Translations under genes and position numbers: made by a program
The notes under the pieces: model-generated
What the model saw: the letters and a program-made list of their open reading frames with translations, nothing else
Told to the model about the DNA's origin: nothing
The model's database searches: none
Assembly: GCA_013041835.1 (NCBI GenBank)
Contig: JABDRH010000187.1
Location: 1 to 9,536 of the forward strand
Length of the DNA: 9,536 bases
Source: Desulfatitalea sp.
GTDB lineage: Bacteria > Desulfobacterota > Desulfobacteria > Desulfobacterales > Desulfosarcinaceae
Reading direction: 5' to 3'
Shown here: positions 1 to 7,800 of the stretch, in pieces
How the letters are laid out: every line of letters starts with the position of its first letter
How positions within the stretch are numbered: position 1 is the first letter of the stretch

Positions 1-1
1 C

Positions 2-901
2 GCACGGTGGGTGCACCACGCATGCGACGCCCCGACCGATTTCGTGGACCTGGGGCGTACGCGCAAGGGAACACCGGTACGCGTCCCCGGCCACCTTATC
101 GCGTCCGGCTGCCGCATCACCTTCGGGGCGATTTCCCATCACTATTTTGCCGGATTCGGCGGCGGCCGCAAGCTGATCTTTCCCGGCCTGGGTGAACGGG
201 AGGCCATTTACGCCAACCACAGTCTCTTCCTGGACCGGGAACAGCGACGGTTGACCTCAGGGTGCCGCTGTGGGCAACTCAACGGCAATCCCCTGGCCGA
301 GGATCTGACCGAATATGAGACATTTTGTCCGGCCCACATGGCCGTGCACGCCATCCTGGACAGCCGGGGCCGGGTATGCGATTTGCTGGTGGGAAGCGGC
401 CGCGACCACTTTGAACAGGCCTGCGCCCGACACGCCGCCCACTGCCAGAAACACGCCGGCGACTACGACCTGGTACTGGCCGCCTGCGGCGGATTCCCCA
501 AGGACATCAATTTCATCCAAAGCCACAAGGCGGTGCATAACGCCGCCGATTTCGTACGCGACGGCGGACGGCTAATCGTACTGGCGCGATGCGCCGAGGG
601 CATCGGCTCCGAAACCTTTCTGCCCTGGTTCGCCATGGGGGGCTGGGATGCGGCGTTTGACCGCCTGGCCGCCCAATATGCCGGAAACGGCGGCACCGCA
701 CTGGCCATGATGGAAAAATGCCGTCGTATTCGAATCAGCCTGGTCACCGACCTGGATACCGACCTGACCGATCAGATGGGCGTTAAGCGACTCTCCCTGA
801 CCCGGGCCCGGCAAGCTGTGGCGGATCATCGGGGAACCATGGCCGTAATACCCAATGCATCCCTGCTGGTGCGCGCGCCGGAACACTTGACCGCAGCGTA
901 A
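2..901 (+). CDS. larA: LarA-family nickel-pincer 2-hydroxyacid (lactate) racemase, 5' end outside window
   Basis: The reading frame is open from the first bases, so the gene starts upstream and only the last ~299 residues are visible. The GTG at 11 is probably an internal Val. LarA racemises lactate in the cytoplasm with a nickel-pincer cofactor covalently bound to a lysine. The diagnostic motif AGFGGGRK is present (AAG Lys codon at 170-172). It is preceded by His-His, the second His at 140-142, and followed by an Asn-His whose His is at 218-220. The spacings His-10-Lys-16-His match His174, Lys184 and His200 of the Lactobacillus plantarum enzyme. About 130 N-terminal residues, including the other catalytic His (His108), should lie upstream, giving a total near the family's ~425. 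LarA homologues acting on other 2-hydroxyacids exist, so lactate is likely but not proven. No larB, larC or larE cofactor gene is visible. The dehydrogenase starts 41 bases downstream on the same strand, suggesting an operon. Confidence 0.88.
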   Translation, partial: ARWVHHACDAPTDFVDLGRTRKGTPVRVPGHLIASGCRITFGAISHHYFAGFGGGRKLIFPGLGEREAIYANHSLFLDREQRRLTSGCRCGQLNGNPLAEDLTEYETFCPAHMAVHAILDSRGRVCDLLVGSGRDHFEQACARHAAHCQKHAGDYDLVLAACGGFPKDINFIQSHKAVHNAADFVRDGGRLIVLARCAEGIGSETFLPWFAMGGWDAAFDRLAAQYAGNGGTALAMMEKCRRIRISLVTDLDTDLTDQMGVKRLSLTRARQAVADHRGTMAVIPNASLLVRAPEHLTAA

Positions 902-942
902 ATCCAGGTGCACCCGAGCACAGTGGGTCGCATCCGTTACCA

Positions 943-3822
943 ATGAACCGAGGATATCTTTTGCATGCTCACTTAAACAAACCCAAAAGATCCGTGGCAG
1001 CGCCGTTCGGCCAACTGGCCGCGCAGATCCACGGCGAAGTCCATACGGACGAACTGCGCCGCTTTCAATTGGCCACAGACGCAAGCATTTTCCAAAAAAT
1101 GCCGGCCGCCGTTGTGTATCCCCGATGCCGGGAGGATGTGCAGGCCACCGTTCGGTTTGCCGTCGCCCACGGATATCACCTGCATCCCCGCGGGGCGGGC
1201 AGCGGCCTGTGCGGCTCGGCCCTGGGCGACGGCATTGTGGTCGATTTTTCCAAGCATATGAATCGCCTGTTGCGTCTTGCCCCCGATGAAGGCTTCTTCG
1301 AGTGCGAACCCGGGTACCGCTTCGGTGAACTGGCCGAAGCGCTGGCCGGCAGCGGGCTCTTTTTTCCACCCGATCCCTCCAGCGGCGAATACGCCACCTT
1401 CGGCGGCATGTGCGCCACCAACGCCAGCGGCGCCCACTCGGTCAAGTACGGCAACACGGCCGACTATCTGTTGGATGCTGAAGTGGTATTGACCGATGGC
1501 ACGGCCGACCGTCTCTCGGCCTTGTCGGCGACGCCCCTGGCCCAACTGCCGCCCCATATCGGGCAATTGGCGCGACTCTATCTGCAGCACCGGCAGGTCA
1601 TCGAGGCCGCCTATCCCGACATTGCCTGCAATGTGGCCGGATACAACCTGCGCGGCCTGGTGCACCAAGACCGGCTGTATCTGCACCGGTTGTTGTGCGG
1701 ATCCGAAGGCACTTTGGGCCTGACCACCCGCCTGCGCTTGCGTCTGCTGGCCCGGCCGGCGGCCGAAAGCCTGGTGGTGGCCTATTTTGAAGACATCATC
1801 AAGGCGGCGCGGGCCGTGCAGTACGCCATGACGCTGGCGCCGGCGGGCATCGAAATCATGGACAAGTCCCTGCTCACCCTGGCACGCGCCGAATCGCCGG
1901 CACTGGGCGACAAAATCCCCAGCGATGTCGACAATGTCCTGCTCATCGAATTCGACGGGCCATCGGCCGCGGCGTGCACCGCACCGGCCGAGACGACGCG
2001 GCGCCACCTGCTCGACGCAGAATTGGCCCGGCAGGCCGACGTGGCCGTATCGTCGGAGGAGAAAGCGGCTTTCTGGGCATTGCGCAAAGCCGCCGTGCCT
2101 ACACTGTACAAGCTGAAAGGACGCCGCAAGGTCCTGGCCCTGGTGGAGGACGCCGCCGTGCCGGTGGGCCGCCTGGTGCCTTACTTTGAAGGCATTTACG
2201 CCCTCTTCCACCGATTGAAGGTCGATTTCGTGCTCTACGGCCACATTGCCAAAGGCTTGATGCACACCCGGCCGTTGCTGGACCTGAAAGACCCCGGCGA
2301 TGTCGATCTGCTGCAACCGATTGCAGACGCCGTATTCGATTTGGTGAACGGGCTGGGGGGGACGGTATCCGGTGAACACGGCGACGGCCGCCTGCGTAGC
2401 GCCTATGTGGCGCGCAAGTACCCGGAAATTTTCGAGCTATTCCAGCGCACCAAGCAACTGATGGACCCCCACTCGATCTTGAATCCCGAAATCAAGGTGC
2501 AGGGCGATCCCGAACAAATGGCCAGGGACTTGCGCTTCGGACGCCGATACCGCAGCGTTCCACCGGCCAACTTGCGCTTGAAGTGGCGCGGCGGCTTCAT
2601 TGAGGAGGTGGAAAAGTGCCACGGTTGCTCCAAATGCACCACCGTGACGACAGCCACGCGCATGTGCCCGGTCTATAAAGTCACCCGGGATGAAGACGCC
2701 GCACCCAAAGCCAAGGCCAATGTATTGCGGGCGCTGATCAGCGGCCACGTGAATCGACAGGCCCTTTACGCCGCGGAACTGCAACAGGTCATGGCCTGCT
2801 GCATCAACTGCGGCAGTTGTTACAAAGAGTGCCCTTCGAATGTGAACATTGCCCAAATGGCCATGGAAGCCAAGACGCTCTATGCGCGCCGATACGGCAC
2901 CCGTCTGCCTGACCGAATCACCGGTGAAGTGGAAAAAGCCGCCAGGATGACCCACCGCCTGGCCCCCTTGATCGACCCCGTGATGAGGCGGCCCGCCATT
3001 TACCGGCTAGCCGCGCGCTTGACCGGCCTGGCGCCCCAGCGGGAAATGGTGACCTTTTCTCGCCGTTCACTTTATGAACAAATGCCGGCCCACCGACCCG
3101 GCCGGGGGCCACGGGTACTCTATTTTGCGGGATGCTACGCCGGCTACATTCGACCGGCATTGGGCCGGGCCGCCCTGGATGTCTTGAGCCGGATGGGATT
3201 CGACGTCTACCTGCCGCCGCAATCGTGCTGCGGCCTGCCTCAACTCTCCAAAGGCATGCGCACATCGGCCGCGCGTGCCGTCCAGCGCAACCTTTCGGCC
3301 TGGCGGCAGCTCGTCTCACGGGTGGATGCCATCACCGTCACCTGCTCGTCATGCGGCCATGCCCTGATGCAGGATTGGTCCTGCCTGCTGCCCGCTCCGG
3401 CGGCCGGACAGATTCAGGAAAAAACCATGCATATCTCTCACCTGCTCAACCAACATCGTGACCGGATGGTGTTGACGCCAACCTCGCTTTGCCTGGCCTA
3501 TCACTATCCCTGCCACCTGAAGCTGCAACATCACGGCGACAGCTCCATGCGCCTGCTCAACACCCTGCCCGGCGTACACATGCAGGATCTGGCCAGCCAC
3601 TGCTGCGGTATCGCCGGAAGCTGGGGCATGCTGGCGGCGAACTATGAACTGAGCAAACAGATCGGCACGCCCATGATCCAACGTTTAGAAGCATCGCCCG
3701 CGCCCATGGGCATCACCGACTGCCCCACATGCGAAATGCAGATGTCACACCTGTCTAGCAAACCCGTCCTGCACCCCATCGAAATCGTTTGGGCCGGCAT
3801 GGAACAAATGGATGAAAGATAA
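943..3822 (+). CDS. Fused FAD-binding and Fe-S-binding oxidoreductase, D-lactate dehydrogenase (Dld/YdiJ/GlcD-GlcF type)
   Basis: The product is 959 residues and oxidises a D-2-hydroxyacid on FAD, passing electrons through Fe-S clusters, probably to the membrane quinone pool. The N-terminal PCMH-type FAD domain (about 55-275) carries PRGAGSGLCG at 82-91 and GGMCATNASGAHS near 154-166. A FAD-oxidase C-terminal domain follows, with SGEHGDG at 476-482. Two [4Fe-4S] motifs come next: Cys559-x2-Cys562-x2-Cys565-x9-Cys575-Pro, and Cys620-x2-Cys623-x2-Cys626-x3-Cys630-Pro. The C-terminal third holds two CCG domains, with Cys731, Cys762-Cys763-Gly, Cys801-x2-Cys804, and Cys857, Cys887-Cys888-Gly, Cys927-x2-Cys930. 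The protein therefore corresponds to GlcD and GlcF in one chain. Members of this fused family use D-lactate, glycolate or D-2-hydroxyglutarate. The larA-like neighbour favours lactate. Start: ATG at 943 has no clear ribosome site, whereas in-frame TTG at 961 has GAGG seven bases upstream, so translation may begin six codons later. The frame is intact, with no missing cluster cysteine. Confidence 0.9.
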   Translation: MNRGYLLHAHLNKPKRSVAAPFGQLAAQIHGEVHTDELRRFQLATDASIFQKMPAAVVYPRCREDVQATVRFAVAHGYHLHPRGAGSGLCGSALGDGIVVDFSKHMNRLLRLAPDEGFFECEPGYRFGELAEALAGSGLFFPPDPSSGEYATFGGMCATNASGAHSVKYGNTADYLLDAEVVLTDGTADRLSALSATPLAQLPPHIGQLARLYLQHRQVIEAAYPDIACNVAGYNLRGLVHQDRLYLHRLLCGSEGTLGLTTRLRLRLLARPAAESLVVAYFEDIIKAARAVQYAMTLAPAGIEIMDKSLLTLARAESPALGDKIPSDVDNVLLIEFDGPSAAACTAPAETTRRHLLDAELARQADVAVSSEEKAAFWALRKAAVPTLYKLKGRRKVLALVEDAAVPVGRLVPYFEGIYALFHRLKVDFVLYGHIAKGLMHTRPLLDLKDPGDVDLLQPIADAVFDLVNGLGGTVSGEHGDGRLRSAYVARKYPEIFELFQRTKQLMDPHSILNPEIKVQGDPEQMARDLRFGRRYRSVPPANLRLKWRGGFIEEVEKCHGCSKCTTVTTATRMCPVYKVTRDEDAAPKAKANVLRALISGHVNRQALYAAELQQVMACCINCGSCYKECPSNVNIAQMAMEAKTLYARRYGTRLPDRITGEVEKAARMTHRLAPLIDPVMRRPAIYRLAARLTGLAPQREMVTFSRRSLYEQMPAHRPGRGPRVLYFAGCYAGYIRPALGRAALDVLSRMGFDVYLPPQSCCGLPQLSKGMRTSAARAVQRNLSAWRQLVSRVDAITVTCSSCGHALMQDWSCLLPAPAAGQIQEKTMHISHLLNQHRDRMVLTPTSLCLAYHYPCHLKLQHHGDSSMRLLNTLPGVHMQDLASHCCGIAGSWGMLAANYELSKQIGTPMIQRLEASPAPMGITDCPTCEMQMSHLSSKPVLHPIEIVWAGMEQMDER

Positions 3823-3825
3823 TTA

Positions 3826-3856
3826 TTGTCGCACCGCGACCGATTTGCTATGTAAT
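3826..3856 (+). promoter_or_regulatory. Sigma70-type promoter for tRNA-Ala
   Basis: TTGTCG (3826-3831) and TATGTA (3849-3854) are separated by 17 bases, and the tRNA begins at 3870, about right for a short 5' leader. The -35 overlaps a small perfect hairpin, GTCGC/GCGAC (3828-3832 with 3836-3840), just after the dehydrogenase stop codon. That hairpin has no U-run, so it is not called a terminator, and some read-through from the upstream operon is possible. Confidence 0.55.
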
Positions 3857-3869
3857 CCGCCAAGTTCAC

Positions 3870-3945
3870 GGGGATGTAGCTCAGTTGGGAGAGCGCAGCG
3901 TTCGCAACGCTGAGGTCAGGGGTTCGATCCCCCTCATCTCCACCA
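3870..3945 (+). tRNA. tRNA-Ala, anticodon CGC
   Basis: A complete 76-base cloverleaf can be folded by hand. The acceptor stem GGGGATG (3870-3876) pairs with CATCTCC (3935-3941), with one G-T pair. The anticodon stem CAGCG/CGCTG (3896-3900 with 3908-3912) encloses the loop TTCGCAA, putting anticodon CGC at 3903-3905, which reads the alanine codon GCG. The T stem AGGGG/CCCCT (3918-3922 with 3930-3934) encloses the canonical loop TTCGATC. The D arm contains AGCTCAGTTGGGAGAGC. Discriminator A3942 and the CCA end (3943-3945) are encoded. It has its own promoter upstream and a terminator 36 bases downstream, so it looks like a single-tRNA unit. Confidence 0.97.
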
Positions 3946-3980
3946 CATCGCAATCCAGTCCAATACAATCCGATATAGCC

Positions 3981-4009
3981 AAAAAAGCCCTGAATTGCCG
4001 GGCTTTTTT
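3981..4009 (+). terminator. Strong intrinsic terminator after tRNA-Ala
   Basis: AAAAAAGCCC (3981-3990) and GGGCTTTTTT (4000-4009) are perfectly complementary around a 9-base loop. The GC base of the stem is followed directly by six T residues. The A-run on the other side would also let it act on the minus strand. It closes the tRNA unit. Confidence 0.85.
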
Positions 4010-4115
4010 GTTTGTCCGGTCATTTCTGTCGACCTCGATGGTCGGCGTGAAAGATGGCGGGAATATCAAGTGATTCAAGAAAACAGTAGAAATTGGTTGA
4101 AAAACGCACTTCGTC

Positions 4116-4137
4116 ATTGTCAATAAATTGTCAATAA
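4116..4137. repeat. Perfect tandem 11-bp direct repeat
   Basis: ATTGTCAATAA occurs at 4116-4126 and again at 4127-4137 with no gap. The period is close to one DNA helical turn, as for paired regulator sites on one face. Each unit holds TTGTCA, a fair -35 element; the second has a weak -10-like CAGAAT 18 bases on (4152-4157). What would be controlled is unclear, since the next gene starts over 300 bases downstream. It could equally be replication slippage in AT-rich DNA. Confidence 0.75.
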
Positions 4138-4195
4138 CCCCAATAACATACAGAATTTAATAGTAATTTTCGCTTTTGTGTTAGTTGAAGAACAT

Positions 4196-4227
4196 CAGCC
4201 GGTTAGATGGGATCAAGGCTGTTTTTT
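4196..4227 (+). terminator. Weak terminator-like hairpin
   Basis: CAGCC (4196-4200) pairs with GGCTG (4217-4221) around a 16-base loop and is followed by TTTTTT (4222-4227). The stem is only five pairs and the loop is long, so this is a candidate only. Confidence 0.3.
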
Positions 4228-4458
4228 GTTTGCAATTCTCTGAGTTAGCCGTGTGAAGGATGATTCCGGCATATGTGCGCAACAAGCTCGCCATACCCGC
4301 TTTGACATTGAACGGCTATTCCATCAAGGTTGCGGCATACGACATACTGCAGCGCTTACCATCGCTCCATTGCCATTCGTTCAAGGGTGTTTTTGCCCCG
4401 GCATCGGTATCCGGCAATATCGATCCGAATTTGAATGAACCCCAACCGAGAGGTCCGC

Positions 4459-4650
4459 ATGGAACGATCCCCCTTGTATTATCAATACAGCAAAAAGAAG
4501 TCCCTGCTTGGTATCTTTCGCAACTGCCGCTGCCCTCATTATGATGTCTGCCTTAAAAAAGCAGCGTATGAAGATCTGTTTCTCGATTGCCGATCGTGCC
4601 ATTTGAAAAAGACCGCGGTTGAAGTGTCCAACATCGATCTCTTCCGATAG
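4459..4650 (+). CDS. Small cysteine-rich protein of unknown function (63 aa)
   Basis: I do not recognise a named family. The 63-residue product has five clustered cysteines at 23, 25, 31, 44 and 47, in the pattern C-x-C-P-x-Y-x2-C-L-x2-A-A ... D-C-x2-C. This resembles a metal-binding (zinc or Fe-S) small domain, and I recall similar small CPxYxxCLxxAA...CxxC proteins in deltaproteobacteria. It is basic at the N terminus, has no signal peptide or membrane segment and is probably cytoplasmic. The start at 4459 is chosen because AGAGGT (4449-4454) lies just upstream; an in-frame ATG at 4435 would add eight residues but has no ribosome site. It stands alone, after an AT-rich stretch and convergent with the large phosphoesterase gene, so context says nothing about its role. 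Confidence 0.6.
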   Translation: MERSPLYYQYSKKKSLLGIFRNCRCPHYDVCLKKAAYEDLFLDCRSCHLKKTAVEVSNIDLFR

Positions 4651-4832
4651 AAACCAGCAATGCGGTTAGACCTGAGAAAACCGGATATGCGGATGCCGGG
4701 GCACACTCTGGTGGTTGACCCGGAAAGAAAAGGTTGCAGACAGGCCCGAGATGCAACATCCGACCGGGAGCACCACCCCAAACCAGAGAAGAAAGCGGGA
4801 GTATCGGCTGCCTTGCATGCATCACGACTTTT
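4651..4832. other. Convergent intergenic region
   Basis: This 182-base spacer separates two convergent genes. A 5-bp stem, CGGTT (4663-4667) with AACCG (4679-4683), lies just after the small-protein stop but lacks a T-run on either strand. No clear intrinsic terminator is seen for either gene. Confidence 0.5.
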
Positions 4833-7800
4833 TCAGCACAATGATTCGCGCACTGTACCCGTTGCCTCCTTTTTCCGAAATGCGGCTGCGCCCAATGCGA
4901 TCAACAGCACGATGACAATCAGACCGCCGAGCCGGAATGCGGCCGCGACCGCCGCTGGTTCCCCGGCGGCAGTAGTAAAGCGCCAGGTGGACGATGTCGT
5001 CGTCGAAAGACCGTCCTCGATGACGACATACCATTGATACAAGATGCCGGCCGAAAGGTTGTTCCACACCACGGCGGCCTGCGTGCCGGAAGCCGCGCCG
5101 AGCGCCGAGCCGATCAGTTGATGGGCGCCGTCGTAAAAGTAAACATCCATGGAAGCGCCGTTGGAATCATTCACGGTGACGCTCAGGGTCGGCGGCAATT
5201 GCACGTCCACCGCGCCATTTGACGGAGCACCGGGACCCGCAGGCCGGGCCGGCGGATTGTTGAACAAGGTCCGTGCGTCGGCACGCACGGGCGCATCCTC
5301 CACATTGCCGTCATCATCAGTGGAGACGGTGTAGAATTGGTAATCACCTTGGCCGTCAGGATAATCGAAGGCCTGGGACCAGCCATCGCTTCCATCCGTA
5401 TCCTCGCCGACGGCCGCCCAGGGCCCCCAGGCCAAGCCGTCCGCAGCGTAACGGTAGAAGAAGGCCACCTGGTCCGGCTGCTTGCTGGCGCCGCCCGCCG
5501 TCTCCCATTGTATATCGAGCACCGGCGCCTGGGAGCCGCCGGAATAGGCCTTGCTGTCGAAGGCATAGGTCAAGCGGGTCCCACTGTCCTCGACGACCGG
5601 CTTGACCACCAGGGAGACCACCTCGTCGCCCGCGGCCGCTACCGTGACATAGGTGGTCACGTCCCATTCGTACCAACGGCCGGTCTGTCCGTTGGTCAGC
5701 GTCACCGTATCCTCGGCAATGCCGAAGGCGGGCTGGGTATTCCAGGTGATGCCCGCTTCGGTCCAGGTGGCCGACGCGCCGTGCACCGAGGCATCCATAT
5801 TGCCGTTCTGGGCCTTCCAGCAGTGAAGCCTGAGCTTGGCCGAAGTGATGGTGACCCCGATGGGAATTCGTCCGCTCAAGTCAAATTTCACCCAGGCGCG
5901 TTCGTCCTGATAGCCGTCGCCGGCGCTTTGCACATGCATATAGGTAGAAGCGCCGTAATTTTTTGTCGGGTAGCCTTCAACCACTTGGGCATCGGCCGTC
6001 GATGTCAGCGTGATCCCGCTGGCCGTGCCGGATACATCACCGGCCGTCGCCGTGAGGGTGATGGGGGCGCCGGACTGCGCATAGGGCGTTATCGCATCCA
6101 CCGTCGATGTGGCGGGATAACCGACAACGGGAATCGTGGTGGCCGCCACGGCCTCGCGGCAGCGGAAACGCCGCGATCCGCCACTTTGGGTGTTGACCCC
6201 GGTGAGCATTAAAAAATCGCCGTTCTTGCCGGGCAGGGTCATGGAAACGTAGCCGCCGGGCTGATAGATGGTGACCGTTTGGCCTTTTGAATCGCGGACC
6301 ATGCTGGTGCCGGTCTTTTCGGCATAAAACTTCACGAAGTGATTTTCATGCGCCTCATCCCAGAAGCCGGCCACATTCGGAAAGTATTCGGGCCGGGCCA
6401 GGGATGCATCCTTGCCATGCAAGACGAATTCGTGCCTCGGTCCGCGAATGCCCTCCTGGTCGATAAACTCGGGCGTGCCGTCAAAGAAGCTGCCCTCACC
6501 CCAGACTTCGATGATGTCCCCGGCCTGGTGCAGGCCGTCGGGAAACCCCAGATGGCTGCGGTAGAGCATGATTTCGGAGAAGCGGTTTTCCAGATTGATG
6601 GCGCCGTCCGTTTTGACCAGATCGGCGAGGCCGTATCCATCCCGGCGGGCCAGGGTCTGAGGCATGGCCTGGATGAAGCGGATAAAGGCTTTTTCGAAAT
6701 ACGGTTCGCTTTCGCTGTCCGCGATCATGGTGATCACGGCCTTGAAGCCGCCGGCAAACTCGGTGTTCAAGGTATGGCGCGGGGTGATGCCGCCGGGATA
6801 CATGGGATTGCCGGGGGTGTTGTACTGTCCGGTATAGTCCACCACGCCTTCGCGGATGGAGTCGCCCACATCCTCGGGCGTGGTATCCGAAAGCGCGATT
6901 TCAGGATGGGCGTACATGTATTGGCTCATCGCCACGGTATAGGTGCCGGACAAAGTGATGGGGCTGCCCCCATGGGTAATGGCCGTGATCTGCCCGTCAT
7001 GGGCCGTGACATGCCAGCCGTCTGAAATGGAGGTGCCCACATAGTCGGCCTGTATCCAGTTCCAGATCTGCTGGCCGGTCATCCGCACGCTCACCATGGT
7101 GTCATCCGACCAGGGATAGGCCTCGTAGATCTCAACATAGGTGATCCGCCCGGCGGCGATATCCCGGCGGATGCCGCCACCGGACTGCAGGGCCAGATCC
7201 ACGGCATGCCCGAGCTGACCGGCCTTCCACACCATGGCGTCGGTGACCCACGCCCCGGCCGCGTTGGTGGCGTTCCAGGGATACTCGCTCACCGTCCACC
7301 ACTTGTCCTTGTCCAAGGTCAGGTCGACGGCGCAGTAGCCGATCACCTCATCCAGGCTGTGGGGCGGAGCCGGAACCTGATTGTTGTATTCGGTGGTCAG
7401 GGTGGCGATAAGGTTTAAAATGTCGGCATCCGGCGTGATCTGGCTGTTTCGGATGACGTGTTTTTGGGCGCTCAAATAATCGCCTCCGCTGTCCACTGCC
7501 AGCTCACCGATGTACTGCAGGTAGGAGGCCGCCTCGGCCACCAGGGTCTTGCCGTTCATGTTGCCGGGCTGCCAGACCCGCTCGGTCCAGGTGTGCCAGT
7601 GGCCCGAGATAACGATCTCGGGCGGCGCCACACCGCCACTGTCGGCCAACACCGCGTCGCCGCCCGAAGTGATACGACTTTGTCCCATGTGGGAGAGCAG
7701 GATCACCACGTCGCAGCCCTGCGTGGTGCGCAGGGTGTTCACCCAATCCTTGATGCTGATCCGGCCGCCGCCCCCCTCCCAGGTACAGGTGACCACATCG

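Larger units (their letters stand above)
4010..4458. other. AT-rich, gene-poor intergenic stretch
   Basis: No convincing gene is seen here. Base composition drops sharply: by hand count 33 of 110 bases are G or C in 4081-4190, against clearly GC-rich neighbours. It contains a short hairpin (GTCGACC at 4028-4034 with GGTCGGC at 4040-4046, one G-T pair), a tandem 11-bp repeat (4116-4137) and a weak terminator-like structure (4196-4227). Two overlapping open frames (4253-4438 and 4260-4544) show no recognisable family or good ribosome site. Its place immediately 3' of a tRNA fits an old integration site, but no copy of the tRNA 3' end is visible elsewhere in the window. Confidence 0.6.

Noticed and set aside
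973..2379. 468-codon open frame on the minus strand
   Set aside because: It lies wholly antisense to the dehydrogenase, whose motifs are unambiguous. Its translation is rich in Gln, Gly and Arg without any family motif, as expected from GC-rich codon bias.
3923..3945. tRNA 3' end as an attachment site with a duplicate copy
   Set aside because: I looked for a second copy of the tRNA 3' end in the window and saw none, and no integrase gene is present.
3642..3968. Minus-strand open frame with GDRTPDLSVANAALSQLSYIP
   Set aside because: This is the familiar false protein produced by translating a tRNA gene on the wrong strand; it overlaps tRNA-Ala at 3870-3945.
4260..4544. 94-codon open frame overlapping the small Cys-rich gene
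   Set aside because: It has no recognisable motif and overlaps the better-supported gene at 4459, which has a ribosome site and a structured Cys pattern.
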